A stretch of 64,000 nt of DNA, taken from NCBI RefSeq assembly GCF_001485475.2, contig NZ_DF977002.1:1-64000 (forward strand), read 5' to 3'. The DNA is from Tepidanaerobacter syntrophicus. Its GTDB lineage: Bacteria; Bacillota; Thermosediminibacteria; Thermosediminibacterales; Tepidanaerobacteraceae. The notes beneath the pieces are model-generated. The model made no database searches. It saw only the letters and a program-made list of their open reading frames with translations, and was not told where the DNA came from. Positions 1 to 13,924 of the stretch are shown here, in pieces. Position 1 is the stretch's first letter. Each line of letters starts with the position of its first letter. The position numbers and the translations under genes are program-made.

Positions 1-28
1 TATATATTAAAACTTTTGTACATAAAAA

Positions 29-103
29 TGGCTCCTCGAGCAGGATTCGAACCTGCGGCCCTTCGGTTAACAGCCGAATGCTCTACCGCTGAGCTATCGA
101 GGA
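29..103 (-). tRNA. tRNA-Asn (GTT)
   Basis: Read on the minus strand this folds into a full cloverleaf of 75 nt including an encoded CCA. The 7-bp acceptor stem pairs TCCTCGA with TCGAGGA, the T-loop is GTTCGAATC, and the anticodon loop sits in CGGCTGTTAACCG, giving anticodon GTT. It lies about 20 nt downstream of 5S rRNA, so it is probably the last member of the rRNA transcript. Confidence 0.97.
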
Positions 104-123
104 ACGGTTTAGATATGAATAAA

Positions 124-240
124 TTCTCGGCAGCGACCTACTCTCCCGGGCAATGCCCAGTACCATCGGCGCTGGAGGGCTTAACCTGTGTGTTCGGGAT
201 GGAAACCGGTGTTTCCCCTCCGCTATGGCCACCGAGAATG
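124..240 (-). rRNA. rrf: 5S ribosomal RNA
   Basis: On the minus strand the segment has the typical 5S features: the GGTGGCCATAGCGG opening, the CCGAACACACAGGTTAAG central loop region, and a 3' half ending GGGAGAGTAGGTCGCTGCC. The length of about 117 nt is normal. The ends are estimated from the terminal helix to within a few bases. It follows 23S by about 45 nt in a standard 16S-23S-5S order. Confidence 0.95.
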
Positions 241-248
241 TATTTTGC

Positions 249-280
249 TGTACCTTCAAAATTACACAGTGAGGAAAATT
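249..280 (-). other. 3' arm of pre-23S processing stem
   Basis: This arm is complementary, with few mismatches, to 3299-3330 on the other side of 23S. Both copies contain CTCACTGTGTA and AAGGTACAG elements in opposite orientation. In the transcript the arms would pair into a long helix bracketing 23S, the usual RNase III (or Mini-III) processing substrate. The pairing is seen in the sequence; the enzyme is inferred from known rRNA maturation. Confidence 0.8.
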
Positions 281-282
281 TT

Positions 283-3242
<2,960 letters not shown>

Positions 3243-3298
3243 TATGCGAAATTGTTAAAAATTGATATTTGGAACTTGATATTTGGATTTGATGCTTT

Positions 3299-3330
3299 GT
3301 TTTCCTCACTGTGTAGTTTTCAAGGTACAG
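3299..3330 (-). other. 5' arm of pre-23S processing stem
   Basis: Complementary partner of 249-280, lying between tRNA-Ile and the 23S 5' end. See the 3' arm for the pairing. Its position between tRNA and 23S is the expected one for the leader half of the 23S processing helix. Confidence 0.8.
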
Positions 3331-3350
3331 AAATGAAAAAATCTGCTAAT

Positions 3351-3427
3351 TGGTGGGCTTGGATGGACTCGAACCATCGACCTCACGCTTATCAGGCGTG
3401 CGCTCTCACCGCCTGAGCTACAAGCCC
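3351..3427 (-). tRNA. tRNA-Ile (GAT)
   Basis: A 77-nt cloverleaf with encoded CCA on the minus strand. The acceptor stem starts GGGCTTG, the anticodon loop is CCTGATAAG with anticodon GAT, and the T-loop is GTTCGAGTC. It is one of the two spacer tRNAs between 16S and 23S, the common Ile-Ala arrangement. Confidence 0.97.
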
Positions 3428-3446
3428 AAGAATTTTTCTTACTGTA

Positions 3447-3522
3447 TGGTGGAGATGAGGAGACTCGAACTCCTGACCCCCTGCGTGCAAAGCAGGTGCT
3501 CTCCCAACTGAGCTACACCCCC
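3447..3522 (-). tRNA. tRNA-Ala (TGC)
   Basis: A 76-nt cloverleaf with encoded CCA on the minus strand, anticodon TGC in the loop CTTTGCAAG. The acceptor stem GGGGGTG/CATCTCC uses two G-U pairs. It lies directly after 16S and before tRNA-Ile in transcription order, within the 16S-23S spacer. Confidence 0.97.
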
Positions 3523-3584
3523 ATAAAATAAATATGAGAGAGGATGGTCTCTCAAAACTAAACAGTGTTATGCCCGGTCATACT

Positions 3585-5115
<1,531 letters not shown>

Positions 5116-5179
5116 ATGTTTTATATCGTTGCTTTAAAAGCTTGGATACAAAAGAATTGAATTATGGTTTATCGTTTCA

Positions 5180-5211
5180 GGCATAACACTGTTCAGTTTT
5201 CAAAGACCATC
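5180..5211 (-). other. 5' arm of pre-16S processing stem
   Basis: Positions 5180-5211 and 3542-3574 are near-perfect inverted copies of each other, sharing GCATAACACTGTT and AGACCATC. In the precursor RNA they would form a helix of about 30 bp that encloses 16S, the RNase III processing stalk. The tract 5117-5448 holds this arm and the promoter at 5240-5268; I see no gene in it. Confidence 0.8.
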
Positions 5212-5239
5212 AAAACTATTTATTACTGACTGGATTTTT

Positions 5240-5268
5240 ATTTTACTACATTTTGCCGAACTTGTCAA
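5240..5268 (-). promoter_or_regulatory. rRNA operon promoter
   Basis: On the minus strand a perfect -35 TTGACA (5263-5268) is followed by a 17-bp spacer and TAAAAT as -10 (5240-5245). Transcription would start near 5233, about 115 nt before mature 16S, leaving room for the leader half of the 16S processing stem. Confidence 0.85.
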
Positions 5269-5448
5269 GTTGTCTCTTTTGTAATCTTTTCGGCTTTATT
5301 CTGCCGGCGTCATCTTTTTTGGCGCCAACGTTTTTTAATATACCATAAGGCGATTCTAACTTCAATTATGATTAATAATCACAAATGAATTTCTCGTTTA
5401 AAATCCTCTTATATTCTTCGTATATCACACTTTTTCAGCGCCGCAAGC

Positions 5449-6408
5449 TTATTTGAAAGATTTAAAGGAAATTCTGCCGTACATGGGCTCTGCATTTTTA
5501 ATCCCAGAGATTATAGCTTCTGCCATCGCTTCTGCTGCAAGAATTCCTACAATTGAAGGTTCTGCTTTGATATCGCCTATTGAAAGACAGAAAACTGTAT
5601 CTCCATCAAACATAGTATGAACCGGCCTTATAGCTCTTGCCAAACCGTCATGCGCCATAGAGGCTACTTTATGTGCTGCAGCTTTTGAAAGTCGTGCATT
5701 AGTTGCAACAGCACCAATTGTAGTATTAGCTATAGAAGGATTATTACCCAAAATCAAACCGCTCCTTATGGCATTAACTGTGTTTATAAAATCTGTTTTT
5801 GTTTTATTTAAGGCTCCAGCCAAGATATTTCCGGTTTCAGGATCTATAACATCACCTAGAGCATTAACTACTGCTAAAGCCCCGACCTTCAGTTCTCCTA
5901 TTTGTATAAGGGAAGTGCCTAGACCGCCCTTCATAGAAAATTCATTGCCAAAGTATTTGCCGACAGTAGCACCGGTTCCGGCTCCAACATTTCCCAAATC
6001 AAAATCTTTCTCTGTTGCATTTATGCATGCCTCATAGCCCATATTAAAGTCTGGTCTTTTTATCGGATTTCCCACATCTAAATCAAAAATCACCGCTGCC
6101 GGAACAATTGGAACTTTTACTGCTCCTGTATCAAAGCCTATGCCGTTTTCAGACAGATACTGCATTACGCCGGATGCGCCATCAAGTCCAAAAGCGCTTC
6201 CTCCGCTAAGATAAATTGCATTTACTTTTTCCACAAGATTCTCCGGAGCCATCAAGTCAGTTTCCCGGGTTCCGGGAGCGCCGCCTCTTACATCTACTCC
6301 TCCTATTGCGCCTTTTGGACATAAAATCACCGTGCAACCGGTACCTGCTTCATAATCCTGTGCATGCCCAATCTTTATTCCTTCTATGTCTGTTAAATAG
6401 CCGGACAT
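5449..6408 (-). CDS. P1 (S58/DmpA) family peptidase
   Basis: A 319-residue Ntn-hydrolase of the DmpA/BapA family, which are aminopeptidases or esterases that cleave themselves into two chains. Visible signatures are the N-terminal GYLTDIEGIKIGHAQD start, the VDVRGGAPGTRET block at about 39-51, the LSGGSAFGLDGASG block at 68-80, and the self-cleavage region NTTIGAVATNA with the candidate nucleophile Thr at 229 or 230. No signal peptide, so cytoplasmic. The ATG has a GGGGGG ribosome binding site. It follows cheB by 21 nt and may share its transcript. The substrate cannot be told from sequence. Confidence 0.9.
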   Translation of the reverse strand: MSGYLTDIEGIKIGHAQDYEAGTGCTVILCPKGAIGGVDVRGGAPGTRETDLMAPENLVEKVNAIYLSGGSAFGLDGASGVMQYLSENGIGFDTGAVKVPIVPAAVIFDLDVGNPIKRPDFNMGYEACINATEKDFDLGNVGAGTGATVGKYFGNEFSMKGGLGTSLIQIGELKVGALAVVNALGDVIDPETGNILAGALNKTKTDFINTVNAIRSGLILGNNPSIANTTIGAVATNARLSKAAAHKVASMAHDGLARAIRPVHTMFDGDTVFCLSIGDIKAEPSIVGILAAEAMAEAIISGIKNAEPMYGRISFKSFK

Positions 6409-6429
6409 AGTTATCCCCCCTCTTTATAT

Positions 6430-7485
6430 TTAGGAGTTGCGACTTTCTTTTACCAGTTTGACAATTGTCTCTGCTATTTCATAGTCAGGCAGCACAAAAT
6501 CAACACAGCCTGTTTCATAAGCTGCTTTTGGCATTCCATAAATAACTGAAGTCGATTCATCTTGTGCGATCGTTATGCCACCATTAGATTTAATTATTCG
6601 CAAACCTTCTGCACCATCTCTTCCCATTCCCGTAAAAACGCAACAAATAAGCCTGTTCTTATAAACTTCTGCAGCAGAAATAAAAAGTTTATCGGCAGCA
6701 GGTCTTACACCGTGAATAGGGGGAGATGTATCAAGAATGATTTTCCCGGAAACTACAGTCATATGATATCCTCCAGGTGCTATATATACAACTCCGGGTT
6801 TAATTATATCTTCATTTTGAGCCTCTACAACTCTTAGAGAGCTATTTTTATCCAGTCTATCGGCAAAAGCTTTTGTAAATCCGGCTGGCATATGCTGGAC
6901 AACAAATACCGGTATATCTAGATCTTTTGGAAATGCGGTAATAACATCGTACAAAACTTTTGGTCCCCCGGTAGACGCTCCTAAAACTATGGCTTCTATC
7001 CTACCTGCCAAAGTTATATGAGGCAGGCTTTTTTTAGGAGGAGCTTTTTCTGTTACGCCTACACTAATCCTTGATTTTTTGCCTTTAGCTCGCCATGCAT
7101 ATCGAATTTTGTCCACAAGATTTCGCTTCATATCTTGCATCTCGGAGAGTGTGGCTCTTCCGGGCTTTTCTACAAAATCAAATGCGCCAATACCAAGCGC
7201 TTCAACTGTAACAGCAGAGCCCTCTTTGGTAAGGCCGCTTAGCATTATTACCTCAGTTTGACTTATCTTTTTTATTTCTCTTAGGACTTCTAGCCCATTT
7301 TTACCCGGCATTTCCACATCTAGTGTTACGACATCCGGATTTAATAACTTTACTTTTTCAATTGCGCTGTCCCCTTCTGCGGCTGTATCAATCACTTCCA
7401 TATCCGGTTCTTGATTAATTATATCTGATATATATCTTCTCATAAATGCAGAATCATCTACAACTAATACTCTTATTTTATCCAT
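6430..7485 (-). CDS. cheB: Chemotaxis protein-glutamate methylesterase CheB
   Basis: A 351-residue two-domain response regulator that removes methyl groups (and deamidates glutamines) on chemoreceptors. Residues 1-125 form a receiver domain with D10/D11, phospho-acceptor D56 and K107. Residues 160-350 form the methylesterase domain with catalytic triad S171 (ASTGGP), H198 (QHMPAGF) and D290 (GMGRDGAEG). The ATG has a GGGAGG site 9 nt upstream. No other chemotaxis or flagellar gene is in the window, so it is an orphan here; its kinase and receptors must be elsewhere. Confidence 0.95.
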   Translation of the reverse strand: MDKIRVLVVDDSAFMRRYISDIINQEPDMEVIDTAAEGDSAIEKVKLLNPDVVTLDVEMPGKNGLEVLREIKKISQTEVIMLSGLTKEGSAVTVEALGIGAFDFVEKPGRATLSEMQDMKRNLVDKIRYAWRAKGKKSRISVGVTEKAPPKKSLPHITLAGRIEAIVLGASTGGPKVLYDVITAFPKDLDIPVFVVQHMPAGFTKAFADRLDKNSSLRVVEAQNEDIIKPGVVYIAPGGYHMTVVSGKIILDTSPPIHGVRPAADKLFISAAEVYKNRLICCVFTGMGRDGAEGLRIIKSNGGITIAQDESTSVIYGMPKAAYETGCVDFVLPDYEIAETIVKLVKESRNS

Positions 7486-7525
7486 ATGCTTATCCTCCCA
7501 ATGCTGTCAATAGTGGATGATTATT

Positions 7526-8860
7526 TTATTCCTTTCCTTGCAGTGATTTAAGTTTTCCCTTTAATTCCTTAAATCTTTTTTCTTCTCCCGCATCTGAAGG
7601 GTGATAATACTCTTTGCCCCTTAAGTTTTCAGGCAAGCATTCCATAAAAGCCACTTTATCTTCAAAATCATGGGCATACTTATATCCTTTTCCATAACCG
7701 GCTTCCTTCATTAAATTTGTCGGAGCATTTCGAATGTGTAAAGGAACAGGTTCTGCAAGAGTTTTTTCAGCATCTTCTTTTGCTTTTAGATATGCCACAT
7801 AAATAGCATTTGACTTGGGTGCAAGAGCAAGATATACAGCCGCTTGTGCAAGGCTGGTGTTGCACTCGGGCATTCCAAGAAAGTGTGCTGCAGAAAATGC
7901 GGCAACAGCCTGCTGAATTGCTGCGGGATCGGCAAGACCTATATCTTCGGATGCAATACGAATCATGCGTCTTGCAATATATAGTGGATCTTCCCCGGCT
8001 TCCAGCATTCTGGCAAGCCAATAAACCGCCGCATCGCTGTCGCTGTTTCTGACAGATTTATGAAATGCAGAAATAAGGTTGTAGTGTTCCTCACCTTTTT
8101 TGTCATACAGAAGTGTTTTCTTTTGAAATGCTTCCTCTAGAATATCTTCAGTAATAACTATTTTACCTTCTTTATCAGGCAATGCAATTAGAGAAGCCAG
8201 CTCTAAGGTATTTAGCGCTATACGTGCATCGCCGTTTGAGTAAATTGCCAATTTTTCAAGAATTTCATCACTGATTTCGATATTCATACGGCCAAGGCCA
8301 CGTTTTTCGTCTTGAAGTGCGCGCTTCAGTATAGCAATTATATTTTCAACAGTTAGAGGTTTTAAGATAAAGACTTTTGACCTGGAAAGTAATGCTGAAT
8401 TAAGTTCAAAAGAAGGATTTTCAGTTGTTGCTCCAATCAAAATAATGTCTCCCTTTTCAACAAAAGGCAAAAAAGCGTCCTGCTGGGATTTGTTAAACCG
8501 ATGGATTTCATCAATAAAAACCAAGGTCCTTTGTCCGTAATGCTTACGTTCTTCGGCTTCTTTCATTACTTCTCTGATTTCCTTTATGCCAGAAAGCACA
8601 GCGCTGAAATTTTCAAATTTAGCATTAGTCTTTTCTGCGATAATTCTGGCTATTGTAGTTTTTCCAGTGCCCGGAGGACCCCATAGTATCATAGAAGTTA
8701 TGCTATCATTTTCAATTAATTTTCTTAATATTTTATCTTTCCCTAGAATATGTTCCTGGCCTTCAAATTCGTCAAGAGTTCTTGGCCTCATTCTATCCGC
8801 TAAAGGAGCCGAGCTCGAATTCGCTTTGTTCGTATCGAATATTGAAGCTTGATCATTCAT
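7526..8860 (-). CDS. rarA: Replication-associated recombination protein RarA/MgsA
   Basis: A 444-residue AAA+ ATPase of the RarA/MgsA/WRNIP1 family, which acts at stalled replication forks. Walker A GPPGTGKT is at 61-68, Walker [11 protein letters not shown] has D117/E118, and sensor 1 is in [13 protein letters not shown]. The C-terminal half carries the family tetramerisation region ending in the [15 protein letters not shown] signature. Length is typical. It lies 5 nt after acyP and 40 nt before cheB. A strong ATG start with a GGTGG site. Confidence 0.96.
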   Translation of the reverse strand: MNDQASIFDTNKANSSSAPLADRMRPRTLDEFEGQEHILGKDKILRKLIENDSITSMILWGPPGTGKTTIARIIAEKTNAKFENFSAVLSGIKEIREVMKEAEERKHYGQRTLVFIDEIHRFNKSQQDAFLPFVEKGDIILIGATTENPSFELNSALLSRSKVFILKPLTVENIIAILKRALQDEKRGLGRMNIEISDEILEKLAIYSNGDARIALNTLELASLIALPDKEGKIVITEDILEEAFQKKTLLYDKKGEEHYNLISAFHKSVRNSDSDAAVYWLARMLEAGEDPLYIARRMIRIASEDIGLADPAAIQQAVAAFSAAHFLGMPECNTSLAQAAVYLALAPKSNAIYVAYLKAKEDAEKTLAEPVPLHIRNAPTNLMKEAGYGKGYKYAHDFEDKVAFMECLPENLRGKEYYHPSDAGEEKRFKELKGKLKSLQGKE

Positions 8861-8865
8861 TTATA

Positions 8866-9144
8866 TTACCACCCGCGAATTTCAAATTCCCTATATTTCC
8901 CCTCATAATTTCTCCACTCTATTTCTATTTTATCAACTTGTGCCCATCGAACACCGTTTTTAACATAGTCAATAAGCGATAAAATAGACTTTTCTTCACC
9001 TTCTGCCTCTATTTCCACACTTCCATCAGGCATATTCATTACATAGCCGGTAAGATCGAGGCTTAAAGCTTTTCTATAAACCGAATAGCGCATGCCCACT
9101 CCCTGGACAATGCCATAGACGCGAATATGTGCAGTTTTTTTCAT
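8866..9144 (-). CDS. acyP: Acylphosphatase
   Basis: A 92-residue acylphosphatase that hydrolyses carboxyl-phosphate bonds such as acetyl phosphate or 1,3-bisphosphoglycerate. The catalytic Arg is in GIVQGVGMRYSVYR and the catalytic Asn in GYVMNMPDGSVEIEAEG, both in their usual places. The ATG follows AAGGGATCC. It is separated from rarA by 5 nt, so the two are probably cotranscribed. Small cytosolic enzyme; physiological role in bacteria is uncertain. Confidence 0.95.
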   Translation of the reverse strand: MKKTAHIRVYGIVQGVGMRYSVYRKALSLDLTGYVMNMPDGSVEIEAEGEEKSILSLIDYVKNGVRWAQVDKIEIEWRNYEGKYREFEIRGW

Positions 9145-9191
9145 AAGGATCCCTTCTTATTTTAAAATAAGTGCAAAATGCAAGTTGGAAT

Positions 9192-10247
9192 CTAATTTTC
9201 CGCGTTTTTTTTGGGACACAAAAAATTCTGCAGAATTACATCCTCGTGTTCATATTTTCCACTTCTGTTCATTAAACTGCTGACAGCAGTAAGTGGATCT
9301 TTTCCTTCGAATAAAACAAGATAAGCCTGTTCAGTAATCGGCATCTCTACTCCAAGTTTTTTTGCTAGGAAAAAGGCGGCTTTGGTTGTGTTAAATCCTT
9401 CTATGACCATACGAGTTGATTCTGTAACTTCTTTTACAGTTTGTCCTTCACCTATTTTTATACCTGCACGTCTGTTGCGGCTAAGGGAGCTAGTACAGGT
9501 TACAATAAGATCTCCTATTCCGGAAAGACCTGCAAAAGTTGCAGGGTGAGCCCCTAGGACTACTCCCATTCGAGCCATTTCTGCTATACCACGAGTCATT
9601 AAAGCTGCCTTACTATTGTCGCCAAATTCTAGTCCATCTGAAATTCCGGAACAGATCGCTATAATATTTTTTAAAGCTCCCCCAAGTTCTACTCCAATTA
9701 TATCGGTGTTGGTATATACCCTAAAGTTGCTGCACATTAATGTGTCTTGAACTATTTCTGCCGCCTTTTGGTTCGGCGATGCAGATACAATGGCGGTTGG
9801 CAAATTTCTTATAACTTCTTCAGCATGACTCGGGCCGGAAAGTGTAGTTATGTTATCTTTGCACTCAAGTTCTTGCAGTTCTTCAAATAAAACTTCTGAC
9901 ATTCTTTTAAAACTGTCGATCTCTATTCCTTTAGCCGCGCTCACCACGATCGCATCATTTTTTAAATAGTTGCGAATTTGCTTGGCCATGCTTCTTACGG
10001 CATGAGAAGGAACTGCTAAAATAACAATATCACTGTTTGTTGTTACTTCTTCCAAATCTATGGATATATTGATTCGCGAAGAAAACTTTACTCCCGGCAG
10101 ATACACTTGATTCTCGCAAGTTTTTTTCATTTCTTCTGCTAACTCTTTGCGTCGGACCCACAAATAGGTATCATTTAAATTTTGCGCCGATATATTTGCA
10201 AGGGCAGTCCCCCAACTTCCTGCACCAACTACTGCTACTTTTGGCAC
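9192..10247 (-). CDS. gpsA: Glycerol-3-phosphate dehydrogenase [NAD(P)+]
   Basis: A 351-residue enzyme that reduces dihydroxyacetone phosphate to sn-glycerol-3-phosphate for phospholipid synthesis. The Rossmann motif GAGSWGTALA is at 8-17, the SAAKGIE and LSGPSHAEEV blocks follow, and the catalytic Lys lies in GVELGGALKNIIAI. Start is GTG, chosen because GGAGAA lies 8 nt upstream inside the end of der, 2 nt away. The der-gpsA pair is a common Firmicutes block but plsY, often between them, is absent here. Confidence 0.97.
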   Translation of the reverse strand: MPKVAVVGAGSWGTALANISAQNLNDTYLWVRRKELAEEMKKTCENQVYLPGVKFSSRINISIDLEEVTTNSDIVILAVPSHAVRSMAKQIRNYLKNDAIVVSAAKGIEIDSFKRMSEVLFEELQELECKDNITTLSGPSHAEEVIRNLPTAIVSASPNQKAAEIVQDTLMCSNFRVYTNTDIIGVELGGALKNIIAICSGISDGLEFGDNSKAALMTRGIAEMARMGVVLGAHPATFAGLSGIGDLIVTCTSSLSRNRRAGIKIGEGQTVKEVTESTRMVIEGFNTTKAAFFLAKKLGVEMPITEQAYLVLFEGKDPLTAVSSLMNRSGKYEHEDVILQNFLCPKKNAEN

Positions 10248-10249
10248 CG

Positions 10250-11575
10250 CTAAGATTCTCCCTTCCGTTGTTTTGGCTTTATAACTATAGGAGTTCCCTC
10301 AAAGCCAAAGGCCTTACGCAAAACATTTTCCAAATATCGTTCATAAGAAAAGTGAAAGAGGTTTATATCATTTACGAAAAAGCAAAATGTAGGAGGTTTT
10401 ACAGCTACTTGAGATGCATAATACAATTTCAATTTCTTACCTTTTATTGACGGCGGTTCTGTCACTGCGGTAGCTTCTCTTATAACTTCATTTAGCACGC
10501 TTGTTTTTATTCTGAGAGTATAATTTTCCATAACGCGATTTATGAGCTCTAGGATTTGTCCCACTCGCTGGCCGGTTTTTGCCGAAATATAAACTATCGG
10601 AGCATATTTTATAAAATTCAATTCATCTCTGATTTTTTTACTAAATTCGTCTGCTGTATAAGAATCTTTTTCTACTAAATCCCATTTATTTACAACTATT
10701 ATTATTGCCTTTCCTGCTTCATGGGCAATTCCCGCTATTCTCTTGTCTTGTTCTGAAATATCTTCTGTGGCATCCAAAACAAGTAGTGCTACATCCGCTC
10801 GCTCTACTGCAGAAAGAGCACGAAGCATGCTGTAATATTCCACATCTTCGCTCATTTTACTTTTTCTTTTTAACCCGGCAGTATCGATAAGCAGCATTTT
10901 TTTACCATCGACTTCCAAGTATGAATCAATAGCATCTCGTGTTGTTCCCGGAACATCACTTACTATCACTCGTTCTTCTCCGAGTATAGCATTTACAAGA
11001 GATGATTTTCCTATATTAGGTCTGCCTATAACAGCCACTTTAACTATTTCTTCTTCTCCGTTGTCCAGACCACTATCGATTATATAGCTTGTAATCTTAT
11101 CTAACAAGTCTCCTGTTGCAAGGCCGTGAATTGCAGAAACAAAAATTACATCATCAAAGCCAAGCTTATAAAATTCGTTGTCTATTTTTGTGCTGTCGAA
11201 ATTGTCCACTTTATTAACCACAAGTATAACGGTTTTGCCGCTTTTTCTTAAAATGTCGGCAATATCTAAATCTGTAGAAGTTAAACCGTCTTTTCCATCA
11301 GTTACAAACAATATTAAATCTGAATTGTCAATTGCAAAATCAACTTGTTGCTTAATTTTGTTTAAAATAATGTCCTTTTCTTTAACCGTCGGCTCAATTC
11401 CGCCTGTATCAATTAAAGTAAATCTTTTTCCGTTCCATTCAGCTTCTCCATATATTCTATCCCGAGTAACACCAGGTTTATCATCGACAATTGAAATTCT
11501 TTTGCCTATAATTCTATTAAATAGCGTGGATTTGCCTACATTAGGCCTGCCTACAATCGCAACAGTAAAGCTCAT
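10250..11575 (-). CDS. der: Ribosome biogenesis GTPase Der (EngA)
   Basis: A 441-residue protein with two tandem GTPase domains and a C-terminal KH-like domain, required for 50S assembly. G1 motifs are GRPNVGKST (9-17) and GRPNIGKSS (about 180), G3 DTGG and DTAG, and G4 NKVD and NKWD. The KH domain spans about 355-440. ATG start with a GGAG site. The stop codon is 2 nt before the gpsA start, so translation is probably coupled. Confidence 0.97.
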   Translation of the reverse strand: MSFTVAIVGRPNVGKSTLFNRIIGKRISIVDDKPGVTRDRIYGEAEWNGKRFTLIDTGGIEPTVKEKDIILNKIKQQVDFAIDNSDLILFVTDGKDGLTSTDLDIADILRKSGKTVILVVNKVDNFDSTKIDNEFYKLGFDDVIFVSAIHGLATGDLLDKITSYIIDSGLDNGEEEIVKVAVIGRPNIGKSSLVNAILGEERVIVSDVPGTTRDAIDSYLEVDGKKMLLIDTAGLKRKSKMSEDVEYYSMLRALSAVERADVALLVLDATEDISEQDKRIAGIAHEAGKAIIIVVNKWDLVEKDSYTADEFSKKIRDELNFIKYAPIVYISAKTGQRVGQILELINRVMENYTLRIKTSVLNEVIREATAVTEPPSIKGKKLKLYYASQVAVKPPTFCFFVNDINLFHFSYERYLENVLRKAFGFEGTPIVIKPKQRKGES

Positions 11576-11704
11576 TTTATTTTCTCCATTTCATCGTATA
11601 TTATATGTTTTAAAAATTTATATCAGCTTATATTACCTGCTAACATTATTTCTGAAAAAAGCAGCAAAGTCAAGTTAAATTTTGATTTTTGGATAAGTAA
11701 GCAG

Positions 11705-13417
11705 CTATTTAATTTGACAAATTCGGCATTTTTGGCATTTTTCTTCAGTGCACTTTTCGGTTGGTTGTCCATTTGTTGCCCGATTGTATTCACCAAGGAA
11801 ATAAGCCTTAGATAACCCTATATTGATGTGCTCCCAAGGCAATACAGCTTTTTTGTCGATTTCTCTATGTGCATAAAATTCTAAGCCCTTGCCGTCTATT
11901 TTTGTTTTTGAAAAAGCCGAATTAGTCGCTCCATTTTTATATATTTCATAAAGTAACTTAGCTGTATGCCTGTTTCCCCTAGCAAGCCCAGCTTGAATTT
12001 CCGACATGCGAGGACTTTCGAAAATTACTTTTATGCCGTGAGGCTTCAGTTTATTTTGAATCAATTTAATTTTTTCGTTCAGTGATTTTATATCTTCCAT
12101 ACCAATCCACTGAAAAGGTGTAAATGGTTTTGGAATAAACGGATTTATGCTTACTGTTAAATTGCTATAGGAATTTTTAAAAGTATTTTTCAAAGCCACT
12201 AAAAACTCTATCATTTCGTCTATATCTTCGTTTTTTTCATAAGGCAAGCCGATAATATAATATAGCTTTAAATTTTTAATGCCAAACTTTCGTGCTAATT
12301 TTGCTGCATTTACAACATGTTCTTCTGAAATACCCTTATTAATCACTTTGCGCAACCTTTCAGAGCCCGCCTCCGGAGCAACTGTCAGCGTTTTATGGCC
12401 GCTATATGCAAGAGCTGCCATAAGAGGCTCCCGAAGGCTATCTGCTCTCAGTGAGGATACGGAAAATTTTATTCGACTTTTTATAAGTTCTTCAGCAAGC
12501 TTATCAATAAAAGGATAGTCTGAAACAGCTGCTCCTACAAGGCCAATCTTCTGCATAAATCTTGCCCCGTACTCAGCTCTTTCCAGGACTTTATCCAGTG
12601 AACGTTGGCGCGGAACTCGGTAGCAATAGCCTGCCATACAAAATCTGCAATTCCTGCCACATCCTCTAGACACTTCAAGTAAGAACATGTTTTTAAATTC
12701 GGTGTATGGAGTTAGGATTACTGATTCAGTGTTATAATCATCTAGATTTTTTATCCAACGTCTTTTAACCGGCATTTGCGCTTTCGGATGTGTTTTTATA
12801 TCTGCAACATTTTCCGTTTCATCATAGTCAACATTACAAAATTGTGGTACATAAACTCCTTCAATTTGAGCTAAAGCTTCAAGGATTTCATCTTTGCTGC
12901 TGCTTTTATGTTCTCTGTATGTTTTGATTATTTCATGGATAATCTCTTCTCCTTCACCTATTACAAAAAAATCTATAAAATCTGCAAGAGGTTCTGGATT
13001 GCAAGTAAGGGCAGGTCCGCCAGCCATTATCAGCGGCCCTTGCCTCTCTTTTGAAGACAAAGGAATACCCATGGTATCAAGGATTTTTAGAATATTTATA
13101 TAATCTAACTCAAAGGATATAGAAAAACCGATTATGTCATATTCATTTATCGGCTTGTCAGCTTCAAGTGTATTTATATAATCATCTATACTGTTTTTAA
13201 GAGAAAAAAATGCTCGATGGCAAAGGGCATCATCACGAGAATTTACTTGATAAAAAATAGAATGAAATCCCAAATTTGACATGCCAATAGTGTAAGTATT
13301 AGGATATACTAAAGCAACATTTATCGGAACAGAGCCAAAAGTCTTTTTCGGCACAAGAACAGTTTCTTTTGAAATGAGATTTTTTCTTATAGCTATATTT
13401 TGATAACTTTCTGCCAT
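11705..13417 (-). CDS. Radical SAM protein, TIGR03960-like, with B12-binding-like N-terminus
   Basis: A 570-residue radical SAM enzyme. Residues 30-190 look like the cobalamin-binding fold found ahead of many radical SAM domains (GFSISFELDYINILKIL, MAGGPALTCNPEPL, VIGEGEEI). The 4Fe-4S cluster motif CGRNCRFC is in VSRGCGRNCRFCMAGY. The rest of the barrel continues to about 500, and the C-terminus ends in a Cys-rich tail (CTEEKCQKCRICQIK). In many Clostridia such a gene is followed by a DUF2344 partner, which is not adjacent here. ATG with a GGAGG site. Substrate unknown; tRNA or rRNA modification is possible. Confidence 0.85.
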   Translation of the reverse strand: MAESYQNIAIRKNLISKETVLVPKKTFGSVPINVALVYPNTYTIGMSNLGFHSIFYQVNSRDDALCHRAFFSLKNSIDDYINTLEADKPINEYDIIGFSISFELDYINILKILDTMGIPLSSKERQGPLIMAGGPALTCNPEPLADFIDFFVIGEGEEIIHEIIKTYREHKSSSKDEILEALAQIEGVYVPQFCNVDYDETENVADIKTHPKAQMPVKRRWIKNLDDYNTESVILTPYTEFKNMFLLEVSRGCGRNCRFCMAGYCYRVPRQRSLDKVLERAEYGARFMQKIGLVGAAVSDYPFIDKLAEELIKSRIKFSVSSLRADSLREPLMAALAYSGHKTLTVAPEAGSERLRKVINKGISEEHVVNAAKLARKFGIKNLKLYYIIGLPYEKNEDIDEMIEFLVALKNTFKNSYSNLTVSINPFIPKPFTPFQWIGMEDIKSLNEKIKLIQNKLKPHGIKVIFESPRMSEIQAGLARGNRHTAKLLYEIYKNGATNSAFSKTKIDGKGLEFYAHREIDKKAVLPWEHINIGLSKAYFLGEYNRATNGQPTEKCTEEKCQKCRICQIK

Positions 13418-13441
13418 CTAAACGCCTCCGGTAAATAGAAA

Positions 13442-13897
13442 TTATTTTTTGTTTTTTAGTTTCTCAATCTCGTCAATATAAGAATCTATATCTTTAAATT
13501 GTCTGTAAACTGAAGCAAACCTTACATACGCCACAGCATCAAGCTCTTTGAGCCTTTCCATCACCATTTCGCCAATTTCTCTACTCTCAATTTCTTGAAT
13601 CATGGCATTGTTTAGCTCTTTTTCGATATCGCTTGCTATATTTTGAATAGTATCTATTGAAATAGGTCTTTTTTCACAGGCTTTAAGCAGACCATTTATT
13701 ATCTTGTGTGGATCGAATACCTCTCGAGTGCCGTTTCTTTTAATTACGGTAAGGGGCATTTCATCTACTCTTTCATAAGTTGTAAACCTTTTCTTGCAGG
13801 ACGGACATTCACGGCGTCGCCGTATTATTGTGCCGTCTTCTATAGGTCTGGAATCCATCACTTTACTGTCGGCATTACCGCAAAATGGGCATTTCAT
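13442..13897 (-). CDS. nrdR: Transcriptional repressor NrdR
   Basis: A 151-residue repressor of ribonucleotide reductase genes. The zinc ribbon uses C3, C6, C31 and C34, and an ATP-cone covers about 49-139 ([19 protein letters not shown]). The length is exact for the family. The ribosome binding site is poor, and the end of the IS607-type element at about 13.9 kb lies close to the start codon, so the promoter and leader may have been altered by the insertion. It sits 24 nt before the radical SAM gene and may be cotranscribed with it. Confidence 0.96.
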   Translation of the reverse strand: MKCPFCGNADSKVMDSRPIEDGTIIRRRRECPSCKKRFTTYERVDEMPLTVIKRNGTREVFDPHKIINGLLKACEKRPISIDTIQNIASDIEKELNNAMIQEIESREIGEMVMERLKELDAVAYVRFASVYRQFKDIDSYIDEIEKLKNKK

Positions 13898-13924
13898 TTT
13901 GCAACCGTTACAGAAAACTTATAA

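Noticed and set aside
5281-5330. Terminator for the P1 peptidase gene near GGCGCC
   Set aside because: Short stems of four pairs with no clear T-run on the minus strand; too weak to call.
11178-11678. Plus-strand frame of 166 codons opposite der
   Set aside because: Antisense shadow of der; start and sequence show no family features.
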